From positions 5,642,001-5,706,000 of the forward strand of contig OW818658.1 in NCBI GenBank assembly GCA_942492815.1: 64,000 bases of DNA, read 5' to 3'. Origin of the DNA: JAEUWI01 sp942492815. GTDB taxonomy: Bacteria > Hydrogenedentota > Hydrogenedentia > Hydrogenedentales > JAEUWI01. The notes beneath the pieces were generated by a model. The model did not search any database and was not told where the DNA came from. It was given only the letters and a program-made list of their open reading frames with translations. A program made the position numbers and the translations under genes. The first letter of the stretch is position 1; each line of letters begins with the position of its first letter. Of the stretch, positions 25,561 through 33,640 are shown piece by piece.

Positions 25561-25655
25561 GTTTTCACACTCCCGTGTTGGGGCAAGTCAATTTTACGCT
25601 CGCCTGCTGCCCAGAGGGACCCGGCACAACTGCCCGTGGCCCGGTCTCCATTTAC

Positions 25656-25997
25656 TCACTTCAGGCGGTCACATTCCGCCTGCATGTCTTTCAAATACGC
25701 GTCCAGCCGATCCAGGCTGCCTTCCCAGAATACCCGGTACTGTTCCACCCAGACCGAAGCCTCTTCAAGTGGCCGGGCCTCCAGCCGGCAGGGCCGCCAC
25801 TGGGCATCGCGCCCGCGCTTGATCAATCCCGCCCGCTCCAGCACCTTCAGGTGCCGGGAAATCGCGGGCAGGCTTATTTTGAAGGGCCTGGCCAGCTCCG
25901 TGACAGACATCTCGCCCGAGGCCAGCCGCGACAAAATGGCTCGTCGCGTCGGGTCGGCCAGGGCCGCAAAGGTCAGGCTGAGTTGATCGGCAGACAT
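25656..25997 (-). CDS. ArsR-family transcriptional regulator
   Basis: A 113-aa winged-helix repressor of the ArsR family, of the type that heads SRPBCC cassettes. The helix-turn-helix is clear: FAALADPTRRAILSRLASGEMSVTELARPF, then ISLPAISRHLKVLERAGLIKR. The C-terminal part carries WRPCRLEARPLEEASVWVEQYRVFWE, the usual ending of this subgroup; classic metal-site Cys pairs are absent, so it is unlikely to be a metal sensor. The ATG at 25997 is preceded by GGATGG. A consensus-like promoter and a 10-bp palindrome lie directly upstream, so the gene is probably autoregulated together with the downstream operon. Confidence 0.95.
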   Translation of the reverse strand: MSADQLSLTFAALADPTRRAILSRLASGEMSVTELARPFKISLPAISRHLKVLERAGLIKRGRDAQWRPCRLEARPLEEASVWVEQYRVFWEGSLDRLDAYLKDMQAECDRLK

Positions 25998-26010
25998 AAT
26001 TCACCATCCC

Positions 26011-26020
26011 GTTAATTAAC
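26011..26020. promoter_or_regulatory. Candidate ArsR operator palindrome
   Basis: GTTAATTAAC is a perfect 10-bp palindrome between the -10 box and the ArsR start codon, at about the transcription start. ArsR repressors bind such AT-rich palindromes. The role is inferred from position. Confidence 0.5.
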
Positions 26021-26028
26021 ACAATGGT

Positions 26029-26057
26029 AAAATACTGCAAACAGAACATGATGTCAA
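26029..26057 (-). promoter_or_regulatory. Sigma-70-type promoter of the ArsR operon
   Basis: On the minus strand TTGACA (26057-26052) is a perfect -35 box and TATTTT (26034-26029) a good -10 box, separated by exactly 17 bases. The -10 box lies about 31 bases before the ArsR ATG. The surrounding AT-rich stretch stands out in this genome. Confidence 0.7.
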
Positions 26058-26209
26058 GATAACTTTTTTCGGCCCGGTCTGCACCGAAAATTTTCGGGGC
26101 TTCGATTCCCTTTTCTACAATTACGACGAACGGAAATCGGGGAATAGGACAGCGTGGCGGAAATTCTTTTCCCTGGACCCGGCCAGAATCAGGGACCATT
26201 CCCTGCTTA

Positions 26210-26283
26210 CAGGGACGGCAGGGACTTCAGGGACAGCAGAAATGATTCACCTTCTGTCGTCCCTGCTGTCCCTGATGTCCCTG
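26210..26283. repeat. Period-9 inverted repeat hairpin, CAGGGAC word (copy 2)
   Basis: CAGGGAC starts at 26210, 26219 and 26228; GTCCCTG starts at 26259, 26268 and 26277. Both arms keep a 9-bp spacing and match over about 25 of 31 positions. Extra CAGGGAC / TCCCTG words lie just upstream at 26189-26205. It sits 3' of the serine hydrolase gene and upstream of the ArsR promoter. Confidence 0.9.
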
Positions 26284-26299
26284 CAATTGTGGAGGTCCG

Positions 26300-27511
26300 C
26301 TATAGTCCGTCAATCGCCTCATAGAGCCCGGTCCAGAAGTCCGTAAAGACTCGGGGCGGCTCGGGCGAGTCCATGTTGCGTTGGGTGAGCAAAATGCCGA
26401 TGACACCATTCTTCGGATCGGTGTAGGCCGAGGTACCGAGCCCGCCGTCCCAGCCGAAACGGCCCGGATAGTCGAAGTTCGCGCCCCGCGAAATATCCAC
26501 CGACATTCCGAGGCCCCAGCTTGTGTGTTCGTTGAAGAAGAAAGGATTCGCCTCGCGCTGCGCAGGGGTGAGTTGGTCCGACGTCATGAGTGCGACGGTT
26601 TCCTCCGCCAGAATTTTCACACCCCCCAATTGCCCACGGCTCAACATCATCTGGCAGAAGGCATGGTAGTCGTCCGCCGTGGAAACCAGCCCGCTGGCGG
26701 CGGCGGGAAAGGCGGGCGGCGTGGCCCACTCGCTATGGTCGACGCTATCAAAGACCTCGAGTTTTCTGGTTTCGGGATTGGCCCCATAGGATGTGGGCAG
26801 GCGATGGAGCTTTTCTGGCGGCACGAAGAACCCGGTGTCCTTCATGCCCAGCGGCGCGAAAATACGTTCTTGGAGGAACGCATCCAGGGACTGCCCCGAA
26901 GTCCGCGCGATGAGGACACCGAGGACATCGAGGCCCAAGTCATACATCCACTGTGCGCCGGGCTGATGCATCAGGGGCAGTGCACCCAGGCCGCGCATCC
27001 ACGTGTGGGGATCAGGCAACGATTGGGGATGGGGCGGCCCCTGCAAAATGCCCAGGGCGTTGATGACCTCTTGAATAGGCCAGCCCCGCGTGTCCGCGAA
27101 GATGTAGCCAAAGCCCATGCGCAGCGTCAACAAATCGCGCACGGTGATGGCGCGGGTTGCGGGACTCGTGTCGTCCAGGGGGCCGTCGAGGCGATTGAGC
27201 ACTTGCCGATTCGCAAGTTCCGGAAGAAAGGCATCCACCGGCTCATCCAGTCGGAGTACGCCCTCTTCCACGAGAATCATGGCCGCCACGGCGGCGACGG
27301 GCTTGGTCATCGAGGCGATGCGAAAAATCGTATCGCGCCGCATGGGCTCCGCGCCGCCCGCCGCCAAGGTGCCCGCCACATGCACATGGACCTCGCCATG
27401 TCGGCTCGCCAGCGCGACAAGGCCGGGGATCTCGCCCGATTCGACTTGACGATTCAACGCGCGGTGCAAGCGAGAAAGGCCATCGGCGCTGAAGTTTACT
27501 GCGTTTTTCAT
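26300..27511 (-). CDS. Serine hydrolase, class C beta-lactamase / EstB-like
   Basis: A 403-aa protein of the beta-lactamase class C / penicillin-binding-protein-like esterase family. The catalytic SxxK motif is in FRIASMTKPVAA (Ser67, Lys70). The second motif region is MYDLGLDVLGVLI with the Tyr, and the C-terminal block is GWDGGLGTSAYTDP. No signal peptide is evident, so it is probably cytoplasmic and more likely an esterase or peptidase than a resistance enzyme. GAAGGA lies upstream of the ATG at 27511. It precedes the hairpin and the ArsR operon on the same strand. Confidence 0.92.
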   Translation of the reverse strand: MKNAVNFSADGLSRLHRALNRQVESGEIPGLVALASRHGEVHVHVAGTLAAGGAEPMRRDTIFRIASMTKPVAAVAAMILVEEGVLRLDEPVDAFLPELANRQVLNRLDGPLDDTSPATRAITVRDLLTLRMGFGYIFADTRGWPIQEVINALGILQGPPHPQSLPDPHTWMRGLGALPLMHQPGAQWMYDLGLDVLGVLIARTSGQSLDAFLQERIFAPLGMKDTGFFVPPEKLHRLPTSYGANPETRKLEVFDSVDHSEWATPPAFPAAASGLVSTADDYHAFCQMMLSRGQLGGVKILAEETVALMTSDQLTPAQREANPFFFNEHTSWGLGMSVDISRGANFDYPGRFGWDGGLGTSAYTDPKNGVIGILLTQRNMDSPEPPRVFTDFWTGLYEAIDGL

Positions 27512-27574
27512 CTACGTATTGTTCCTTCACCAGGAAACTATGTGGCGGCAGCGATGCGCGCGCCATCATCACAC

Positions 27575-28336
27575 TTACGGATAAGCCGCCGGGTGCTCTT
27601 GCACGGCGCGAACCGACCCGTCCTCCTCATAGTGAGTCCACGTGCCAACTTGCGCGCCCGCCTTGTAGAAGGCCCGGTACATGACCTTACCGGAAGGGTA
27701 GTAACCCGTATCCTCGCCGTCAATGCCATCGGGACCATAGTGCTGAACGCAGGCTCTCCTCCCATTGGAATGAAAGGCGGTAAATGAGCCGGAATACTTC
27801 CCATTCAGGTATTCAATCTCGTGGCTCGGTTGCCCGTTGACGTAATAGGCAATCCACACGCCACCAAATTCGGCAGGCGGCTCAACCCAGACATGGCGCA
27901 TCCGCTCGACAAGCTCCACGGATATCAGCGGCTCCTCGGTTCGGACTTCGACGAAATTCGATTTCTCGATATTACGAAACGCACACCGCAATAGCCACGA
28001 ATCGTCCAGCCGGTATTCGATCGAATGGGACTGGCCGCTTCCAACGAGTGACTCCAACTTGGCATCCCCCTGGCCGTAGACTCGATCCACGATGGAACGC
28101 TTGGTGTCGCCGGCCTTGAGCGCATTGAGCAACGGTTCCCATTGGCTGCGCTTGGAAGGAACATAGATTTTTCGCAACTTCTCCGCCGCCGCGTCCCGCT
28201 CAGGTTGCGATGCCGAAGACAGCTTCGATATTAATTCATCGGACTCGTCCGCCGCCGTAGCCGCGAGCGCGAGACTACAGCCCGCAAACAGCATCAGGAC
28301 CCTCACGATCAGTGCCAACCCAATTCGTGTGCGCAT
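27575..28336 (-). CDS. Exported protein with YwqK/MORN-like repeats
   Basis: A 253-aa exported protein starting MRTRIGLALIVRVLMLFAG with a signal peptide ending near ATAAD. The N-terminal part is helical. The C-terminal half has MORN/YwqK-like repeats, each a short beta-hairpin: GVWIAYYVNGQPSHEIEYLNG, GSFTAFHSNGRRACVQHYG, GEDTGYYPSGKVMYRAFYKAG, GTWTHYEEDGSVRAVQ. This is the type annotated as toxin-antitoxin YwqK family, although no toxin is present. AGGAG lies upstream of the ATG at 28336, which decides the start. Function unknown. Confidence 0.82.
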   Translation of the reverse strand: MRTRIGLALIVRVLMLFAGCSLALAATAADESDELISKLSSASQPERDAAAEKLRKIYVPSKRSQWEPLLNALKAGDTKRSIVDRVYGQGDAKLESLVGSGQSHSIEYRLDDSWLLRCAFRNIEKSNFVEVRTEEPLISVELVERMRHVWVEPPAEFGGVWIAYYVNGQPSHEIEYLNGKYSGSFTAFHSNGRRACVQHYGPDGIDGEDTGYYPSGKVMYRAFYKAGAQVGTWTHYEEDGSVRAVQEHPAAYP

Positions 28337-28431
28337 CTCGTAATCTCCTATAGGGCTATCCGGCCCGCTATCGAAAGCCTGCCAGAGCGCGTCGAGCGTT
28401 TCCACATTTTTCCGCCCGTGATGGAAAAAAA

Positions 28432-28905
28432 CTACGCTTCAATCGCGACCCAGATCTCAAAACCGCCGTCCCCCGACTGGGGATCGTAGTTCTCGCGATA
28501 GCACTCGACCGCCGGTGCATCCGCGGCTTTGTGTCCCGATGCCGGCATCCACTGATTCCAGATGGTGTGGATCACCTGCTGAATGGTGGAAATGTTGTCT
28601 TGCACTGTGAAGATCGCATAGCGATGCGCCGGAATCTGGACATGGCGAAACTCACGGGGCAACCCTGCGACATTGCTCACTTCGATGCCGCAGAGATAGT
28701 CGAACTCGTTACTCTCGAAGTTGAAACAGACGCCATAGGCCGGGCCATCGATGCCGCCGGGGATATTACCGACATAGCGACTAAAGCGCTCCCATTGGGA
28801 CGGGATGGCGGCGGTGTTGCCCATAGTGTAGCGCTCGCACAAACCGCCGACCAGCAGCGGCGGCAGATCGGCGAGGCGCGGGGGATCGAGAGTGATGGTT
28901 TCCAT
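28432..28905 (-). CDS. GyrI-like / AraC effector-binding domain protein
   Basis: A 157-aa stand-alone effector-binding domain of the GyrI/Rob/AraC-type family. Typical elements are PPLLVGGLCERYTMGN, YGVCFNFESNEFDYLCGIEVSN, FRHVQIPAHRYAIFTVQDN and the ending GGFEIWVAIEA. These proteins bind small hydrophobic ligands and may act as ligand traps. AAGGAG precedes the ATG at 28905, which decides the start over the upstream in-frame codon. It belongs to the run of small-molecule-type genes on the minus strand from 22 to 30.7 kb. Confidence 0.9.
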   Translation of the reverse strand: METITLDPPRLADLPPLLVGGLCERYTMGNTAAIPSQWERFSRYVGNIPGGIDGPAYGVCFNFESNEFDYLCGIEVSNVAGLPREFRHVQIPAHRYAIFTVQDNISTIQQVIHTIWNQWMPASGHKAADAPAVECYRENYDPQSGDGGFEIWVAIEA

Positions 28906-28939
28906 GTAGCGGACTCCTTGGGGGTTGTGCAATCACTTT

Positions 28940-29012
28940 ATGGGTCTTATGGGTCAAGTGGGTTTCACTTTTCGTACGGACCTATAAGACTCATAGGACC
29001 CATACGACCCAT
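28940..29012. repeat. Period-9 inverted repeat hairpin, ATGGGTC word
   Basis: ATGGGTC starts at 28940 and 28949, with GTGGGTT at 28958. The other arm has GACCTAT at 28979, GACTCAT at 28988 and GACCCAT at 28997 and 29006. Spacing is 9 bp throughout. It lies between the DUF899 gene and the GyrI-like gene. Confidence 0.85.
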
Positions 29013-29024
29013 TTCCTCAACACT

Positions 29025-29777
29025 TCAATCGCAGCCGCAACAGCCTGCTTTGCTCGCGACCACCTCATAGCGGTCATGATGGCGCACCCAGTCCATGATT
29101 TCCACCTCATTGCGGCCGAGGGGTGTCATGTCGAGCCAATTGTGTACCGCGATCAGGATATCGCCGCCTCGTGCGTAGGTGGAGTACGTGTGAAATACGT
29201 CACCCGACGCGTCCTTGTAGAAGACGCTGATGCCCGGCAACTCCGGGTAGGATCCGTCGAAGGGCGCGTAGTTGTAGGTCGTGTGGCCCTTCGCCATGCT
29301 TTCCTCCGTGAAGGAAACGCCGTAGTCGAAGTTGAAGTCGTTTCCGGCGGAGGACACCCAGTTGAACTTCCAGCCCATACGTCTCTTGAAAGCTTGGAAC
29401 TCCTCGAAGGGCGCGCGGGATACGGTCATCAAAGTCACGTCATGGTGAGGCAGGTGGAGGTTCACCGCATCGATGTTGTCGGAGATGAACGAGCAGCTCT
29501 TGCAGCCTTCTTCCCAGCCGGGGCCGTACATGAAGTGATAGATTACCAACTGACTACGTCCATCGAAGAGATCGGCGAGGGAAACGTTGCCCTGGGGTCC
29601 CTGGAACACATAATCTTCCTCCACCTTTACCCAGGGTAGTTCACGGCGCGCGGCGCACATCTGGTCATAGAGGCGGGTCAATTCCTTTTCTTTGACCATC
29701 AGGGCTTTGCGCGCCGCAATCCATTCCGCGCGCGAAACGACGAGGTGTCCGCTCAAGGGTTCTTGTGTTGCGATCAT
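29025..29777 (-). CDS. DUF899 thioredoxin-like protein
   Basis: A 250-aa protein of the DUF899 family, a thioredoxin-fold group. Visible signatures are VSRAEWIAARKALMVKEKEL, YVFQGPQGNVSLADLFDGRSQL, then FMYGPGWEEGCKSCSF with a CxxC pair, and the ending TPLGRNEVEIMDWVRHHDRYE. The last residues are CCGCD, so extra Cys residues are present. A redox role is inferred and the substrate is unknown. AAGGAG lies upstream of the ATG. Members are often near SRPBCC and VOC genes, as here. Confidence 0.93.
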   Translation of the reverse strand: MIATQEPLSGHLVVSRAEWIAARKALMVKEKELTRLYDQMCAARRELPWVKVEEDYVFQGPQGNVSLADLFDGRSQLVIYHFMYGPGWEEGCKSCSFISDNIDAVNLHLPHHDVTLMTVSRAPFEEFQAFKRRMGWKFNWVSSAGNDFNFDYGVSFTEESMAKGHTTYNYAPFDGSYPELPGISVFYKDASGDVFHTYSTYARGGDILIAVHNWLDMTPLGRNEVEIMDWVRHHDRYEVVASKAGCCGCD

Positions 29778-29829
29778 GATGCTTCTCCTTTATTCATGAC
29801 AGGTTTCTTTTCAGGCACACAACAGTCCG

Positions 29830-30192
29830 TCAGCAAACGGGCACGACGGGCCGAACTTCTATCGACAATCCATATTCCAACCCCGGCCAACTCTGGGCCA
29901 TCGCCACGGTCTCTTCCATGCTATGGGCACGCACGTGGATATAGCCCGCGACCGCCTCCTTGGATTCCACGAAGGGTCCATCGGACACAAAGCGCCCTTT
30001 GTAGTGCCGGACAATGCGACCCTCTACACTCAGGCGCATACCGCCATCGGTCAGGCCACGGGCATCGAGTTCGTCGAACCAGGACGTGAGTCGCTCCATG
30101 ACATGTTCAATTTCCTGTGGTGTCATCCCGTGGTCCCAGACGGTGCTTCGAAAAAAAAGCAAGTAGTCCTGTGGCGGGGCTTCGGTGATCAT
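29830..30192 (-). CDS. YciI-related (DGPF-type) protein
   Basis: A 120-aa YCII-related protein. Marks are DYLLFFRSTVWDHGMTPQEIEHVMERLTSWFDEL and the DGPFVESKEAVAGYIHVRA block, the usual DGPF signature, ending with YGLSIEVRPV. Family members may be small enzymes or accessory subunits; no reaction is established for this subgroup. The start is the ATG at 30192, because GGAG lies eight bases before it; the GTG at 30201 lacks a site. Confidence 0.9.
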   Translation of the reverse strand: MITEAPPQDYLLFFRSTVWDHGMTPQEIEHVMERLTSWFDELDARGLTDGGMRLSVEGRIVRHYKGRFVSDGPFVESKEAVAGYIHVRAHSMEETVAMAQSWPGLEYGLSIEVRPVVPVC

Positions 30193-30243
30193 TCGGGGCA
30201 CTCCATGGGACGATTATTTCTCATCAAGGCTTCTACGGCGTTT

Positions 30244-30319
30244 CAGGGACAGCAGCGACTACAGGAATATCAGGAGTGATTACATGTCGCGGATTTTCTT
30301 GCTGTCTCTGCCGTCCCTG
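30244..30319. repeat. Period-9 inverted repeat, degenerate CAGGGAC word (copy 3)
   Basis: CAGGGAC at 30244, CAGCGAC at 30253, CAGGAAT at 30262 and CAGGAGT at 30271 keep a 9-bp step; GTCTCTG at 30304 and GTCCCTG at 30313 form the inverse arm. The right arm runs into the 3' end of the CPxC protein gene and encodes part of its C-terminus. Confidence 0.75.
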
Positions 30320-30614
30320 CGACCAACACCGTTCCCGGCGCGCACCCATTGCGCCGCAAGCAGCACGTCCGCCGCACCAGGCGAAATGCCAGAAAGGCAA
30401 TCGATGCCACGCACGCTCCCATCAACGCCCATCGCAGCCCCGAGGCCACGGGCATGGAGAGGCCAATTCCAGTCCAAAGGGCGGCGTACGCCGCAAAACA
30501 GGCGGGACACTTGGGCAGCACGGCGAGGAGTGTGCCCGGCACAGCCCAGGCCGCCAGCGCCAAACCGCGTCGGCTCAGCGAGCGGACGGGCGCGGCCAGT
30601 ACAAGCGATTTCAT
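30270..30614 (-). CDS. Small membrane protein with CPAC motif, MerC-like
   Basis: A 114-aa membrane protein. It starts MKSLVLAAPVRSLSRR, then has a hydrophobic segment AWAVPGTLLAVLP leading into KCPACFAAYAALW, a second segment, and a basic RLVRRTCCLRR end. The CPAC Cys pair at a membrane boundary is reminiscent of MerC/MerT-type metal-handling proteins, although no mer operon is nearby. GGAGG lies upstream of the ATG at 30614; a longer frame upstream is the shadow of the FG-GAP gene. The C-terminal ~15 residues come from the period-9 repeat, so the protein end is probably repeat-derived. Confidence 0.8.
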   Translation of the reverse strand: MKSLVLAAPVRSLSRRGLALAAWAVPGTLLAVLPKCPACFAAYAALWTGIGLSMPVASGLRWALMGACVASIAFLAFRLVRRTCCLRRNGCAPGTVLVAGTAETARKSATCNHS

Positions 30615-30745
30615 CAGAAAACCTCCTTTTCGTTTCCCGGCGTGCCCAAGGCGGGCGGCGCGGCTTCGTCTGCCCCAACGACGAATCAGGAGGGCGGAAA
30701 AGGACATTCTGGATAGGACTGGATGAAGTCGGCTGTGCGACGGAC

Positions 30746-33520
30746 TTAATTCCCCGGCACGAGACAGCGGATCGTGCCATCCTGCACGGGCACCAGGATT
30801 TCCGGCACACCGTCCGCCTGCAGATCGGCCAGAATGGGCGAACCGACGGACTGGCCCAGATCGCAGGTCCACTCCACCACGGGCGCGCCGTTGGCCTCGC
30901 CAAGGAGGTACAACTTGCCATCCCCCGCGCCGAAGAGCACCTCGCCTTTTCCATCGCCATCGAGATCGCCCGAAGCGAGATCGCTGAGGGGGACGGGAAA
31001 GGCCTGCTCCCAGCGCACGTGGCCGCCGTGGTTCATCTCCGTCAGGGGGGCATCCGGGGGGCAATTGTGGCATTTCCCATCGGTCGGCGCGGCGTTGAAG
31101 GCGCGGAGCCTGCCGTCCACGCGGCTCTGGACAATTTCGAGCTTGCCATCGCCATCCAAATCGGTGATGCCGGGCCATGCCGAGGCCGTGGTGCTGCGGC
31201 TGAGGCCCCAATGCCAGATGGGGAGCCCCTCCAGGTCCGTCAGGATCGCGTTGGCGAAGGCCTTGTGGTGAAAGACCTGGGGCTTGCCCCGGCCGAGAAA
31301 GTCTGCGGCGATTGGGGACGCATAGGCCTGCCAGTGGCCGGGGATATAATCGGAGAAGATCTGCAGGGGCGTCAGGTCACGGTTGTGGGCCACATCCACA
31401 ATGCCATAGAAGTTTTCCGAGGCCGCGAGGAGATCGTCCGTGCCGTCGCCGTCATAATCCAGTACCGCCGTGGGAGTATGGAGCACAAACTTGACCTTGG
31501 CCCCCTCCGCATAGGCGCCGTACTCCGTGCGGAAGTCGTCGCGGAGCCAGAGTGTCTCGCCGGTCTTGCCGCTATAGGCCACGACGCCGTTGCGGTAGCC
31601 CACGCCGCGCTCGAAGTAAACGGCCAGCCACCGGCCTAGCTCCGGCCCCAGGGAGCCTGAAGGCCCCACCTTGAGTGCCGTGGCATGCTCTATCAGGCCG
31701 AAGCGGCGGAGCACCTGACCGCTTCCATCCACAAACACACACTCGGGCTTTTCCTCGCCGTCGAGCAGGCCCGCCACCACTTCATTGTTGCCGTCGCCGT
31801 CCATGTCGCACACGGACCACTCCCCGAAGACGCGCTCGGCGAGTACCCGCTGGTCCGCGCCGGTCGCGTCGAAAGAAAGGAGCCTGTCGGATGCATCGCG
31901 CACGAGGATCCGCCGCTGTCCGCCAAGATCGGCCACGATTGCGGGTGGCGCGAGGTAACGGGGCGCCCGGGCGATGGTGTAGCGATAGGTTTCCACATCC
32001 CCCTTCATCACCACCACGGCCTCCTCCTCCTTTTTCACCACCTCCGCCGGCGGATTCGGGTCGGGCACGTTGTCAAGCGCCGGATGGACCGTGACGGCAT
32101 CGCCGCGCTCCACCCCGCCCACACCCAGGGCACAGGCAAAGACGCCATCGGCAAAACGCAGCAGGAATGCGCCGCTGTCGGGCGCGAGTCGCCACACGGT
32201 CCGATTGCCGCCCTCGCTGCGGCCAAGGTCGCCGGCGTCGGGTAGGGGCGCAAGCAGGGGCTCCACCCCGTCGCCGCGCCAGAGGTCCACGAAGGCATCG
32301 TTCTGCCAGTGGGCAATGCGCAGGGTGCCCCCCTGCTCCAGCAGGATCTCCGGACGGCCATCGCCATCAAGATCGTCCAGACCCATCACCTCCAGTTCCG
32401 CTTCTTCAAAGCGCTTCGCGCCGTCGACCCCGTCGAGGACCACAAGCCAGGTTTTTCCATCGTTGTGCTCGTTCACAATGGACGCCAGCACGTAGCGCCG
32501 TCCATCGCCCCCGAGATCGAGAAAGGGATCGGGTGCACCGGGCGCGATTTTCACTTGAGTTTGGTACTGGTCTTCCACGCCGCCCGCAATGTAGCGCCAG
32601 ACCACCCGGGCCGCGCCGCCTGCCACGTCCACCCGCTCGACACCGGGCATGTGCGGATTGATCGACAGCAGCGAGGGAGCCGCGTCGCGCTCCACGGGGA
32701 GCATGGCCAGGGTGGCATTGTAAGTGCGGATCATGGGCCACTCGATTTTGAGTTTCAGGGCGTTGTTCTCGAGATCGAAGAACCAGGCCTGCTGGTGGGA
32801 CACCATAACCATCTCAGCATGGCCGTCCTCGTCGTAGTCCGTGAAAAAGTGTTTGGGCTTGAAGAGCATGCCCTCCAGTCGCTGGTCGAAGCGGGGATTG
32901 GGCTGGACCACGCCCTTTTCGAAGCTGTAGAGAATGCCCTGCCCCCGCATGTTGCCGCCGAACTGCACCTTGGGATGGTCCCCACTCCACCACGCGCAAA
33001 GCTGTACGCCGGGCACGCCGGGAAGGATGGCGCCCAGCCGTTCTTCGGCCCCGAAGACATCGCTCATGGAATAGAGTTTCACCGCCTCGCCCGTGGCCCC
33101 CGCCAGAACCCACCGGCTACTCTCCAGGCCGGTATCGGACCACACCAGAATTCCCCGGGTGCCGTCGCCCGCCAGATCGCGCACATCGGTGATCTTGGCA
33201 TTTGGCAGGTTGGCCGCCTCCCAGCGCTGCACACCGTCGCGGCCCAGGCACACGATGCTCTGGTCCCGCGTCAGCAGAATCTCGGCCAGGCCATCGCCGT
33301 CCACATCGGCCACGCGCACACGCTCCTGCTTCTTCTCCTTCGCGCCCAGATCGATGGACCAGGCTTCCCGTGGCGGCGCACTGAAGGGGCCGGGGTCTGG
33401 GTAGGTACCGGTGAGTTGGGGGTCGTATCGGAAAAAGGGCCAGTCGCCGGACGCGGCGGCGACGGGGATGATCGCCATCGACAGGAATGTGATACCGACA
33501 AAATGAAGCATGCCCTTCAT
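30746..33520 (-). CDS. Secreted FG-GAP/VCBS beta-propeller protein
   Basis: A 924-aa exported protein with a signal peptide (MHFVG-like start, cleavage near VAAASG) and at least eight FG-GAP/VCBS-type repeats with calcium-loop motifs: VADVDGDGLAEILLTRD, YDEDGHAEMVMVSHQ, LDDLDGDGRPEILLEQ, CDMDGDGNNEVVAGL, DYDGDGTDDLLAAS, TDLDGDGKLEIVQS, GDLDGDGKGEVLFGAG and LADLQADGVPEILVP. This is the integrin-like propeller used extracellularly for binding. No catalytic domain is seen. The start is ATG 33520 with GGGAG upstream. Divergent from the membrane protein at 33641. Confidence 0.9.
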   Translation of the reverse strand: MKGMLHFVGITFLSMAIIPVAAASGDWPFFRYDPQLTGTYPDPGPFSAPPREAWSIDLGAKEKKQERVRVADVDGDGLAEILLTRDQSIVCLGRDGVQRWEAANLPNAKITDVRDLAGDGTRGILVWSDTGLESSRWVLAGATGEAVKLYSMSDVFGAEERLGAILPGVPGVQLCAWWSGDHPKVQFGGNMRGQGILYSFEKGVVQPNPRFDQRLEGMLFKPKHFFTDYDEDGHAEMVMVSHQQAWFFDLENNALKLKIEWPMIRTYNATLAMLPVERDAAPSLLSINPHMPGVERVDVAGGAARVVWRYIAGGVEDQYQTQVKIAPGAPDPFLDLGGDGRRYVLASIVNEHNDGKTWLVVLDGVDGAKRFEEAELEVMGLDDLDGDGRPEILLEQGGTLRIAHWQNDAFVDLWRGDGVEPLLAPLPDAGDLGRSEGGNRTVWRLAPDSGAFLLRFADGVFACALGVGGVERGDAVTVHPALDNVPDPNPPAEVVKKEEEAVVVMKGDVETYRYTIARAPRYLAPPAIVADLGGQRRILVRDASDRLLSFDATGADQRVLAERVFGEWSVCDMDGDGNNEVVAGLLDGEEKPECVFVDGSGQVLRRFGLIEHATALKVGPSGSLGPELGRWLAVYFERGVGYRNGVVAYSGKTGETLWLRDDFRTEYGAYAEGAKVKFVLHTPTAVLDYDGDGTDDLLAASENFYGIVDVAHNRDLTPLQIFSDYIPGHWQAYASPIAADFLGRGKPQVFHHKAFANAILTDLEGLPIWHWGLSRSTTASAWPGITDLDGDGKLEIVQSRVDGRLRAFNAAPTDGKCHNCPPDAPLTEMNHGGHVRWEQAFPVPLSDLASGDLDGDGKGEVLFGAGDGKLYLLGEANGAPVVEWTCDLGQSVGSPILADLQADGVPEILVPVQDGTIRCLVPGN

Positions 33521-33640
33521 GGCATCTGTCTCCCTTCGATTCCTTCGACTGACTGCGTGCGCGTCCTCTCCAAACGGGAGGACCGGGATGCCGATCGGCC
33601 CGCTTGACTCGCTCCATGGCCTCCGCCTATAGTGCGCCGC

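Noticed and set aside
25656..25997. Metal-sensing ArsR
   Set aside because: The typical Cys metal sites are absent and the downstream genes are SRPBCC, DoxX and VOC, not metal pumps.
26300..27511. Antibiotic-resistance beta-lactamase
   Set aside because: No signal peptide and an atypical second and third motif; an esterase-type role is more likely.
30615..31211. Upstream extension of the CPAC membrane protein to 313 codons
   Set aside because: The extra part lies in the FG-GAP gene in another frame and has a random composition; GGAGG marks the inner ATG at 30614.
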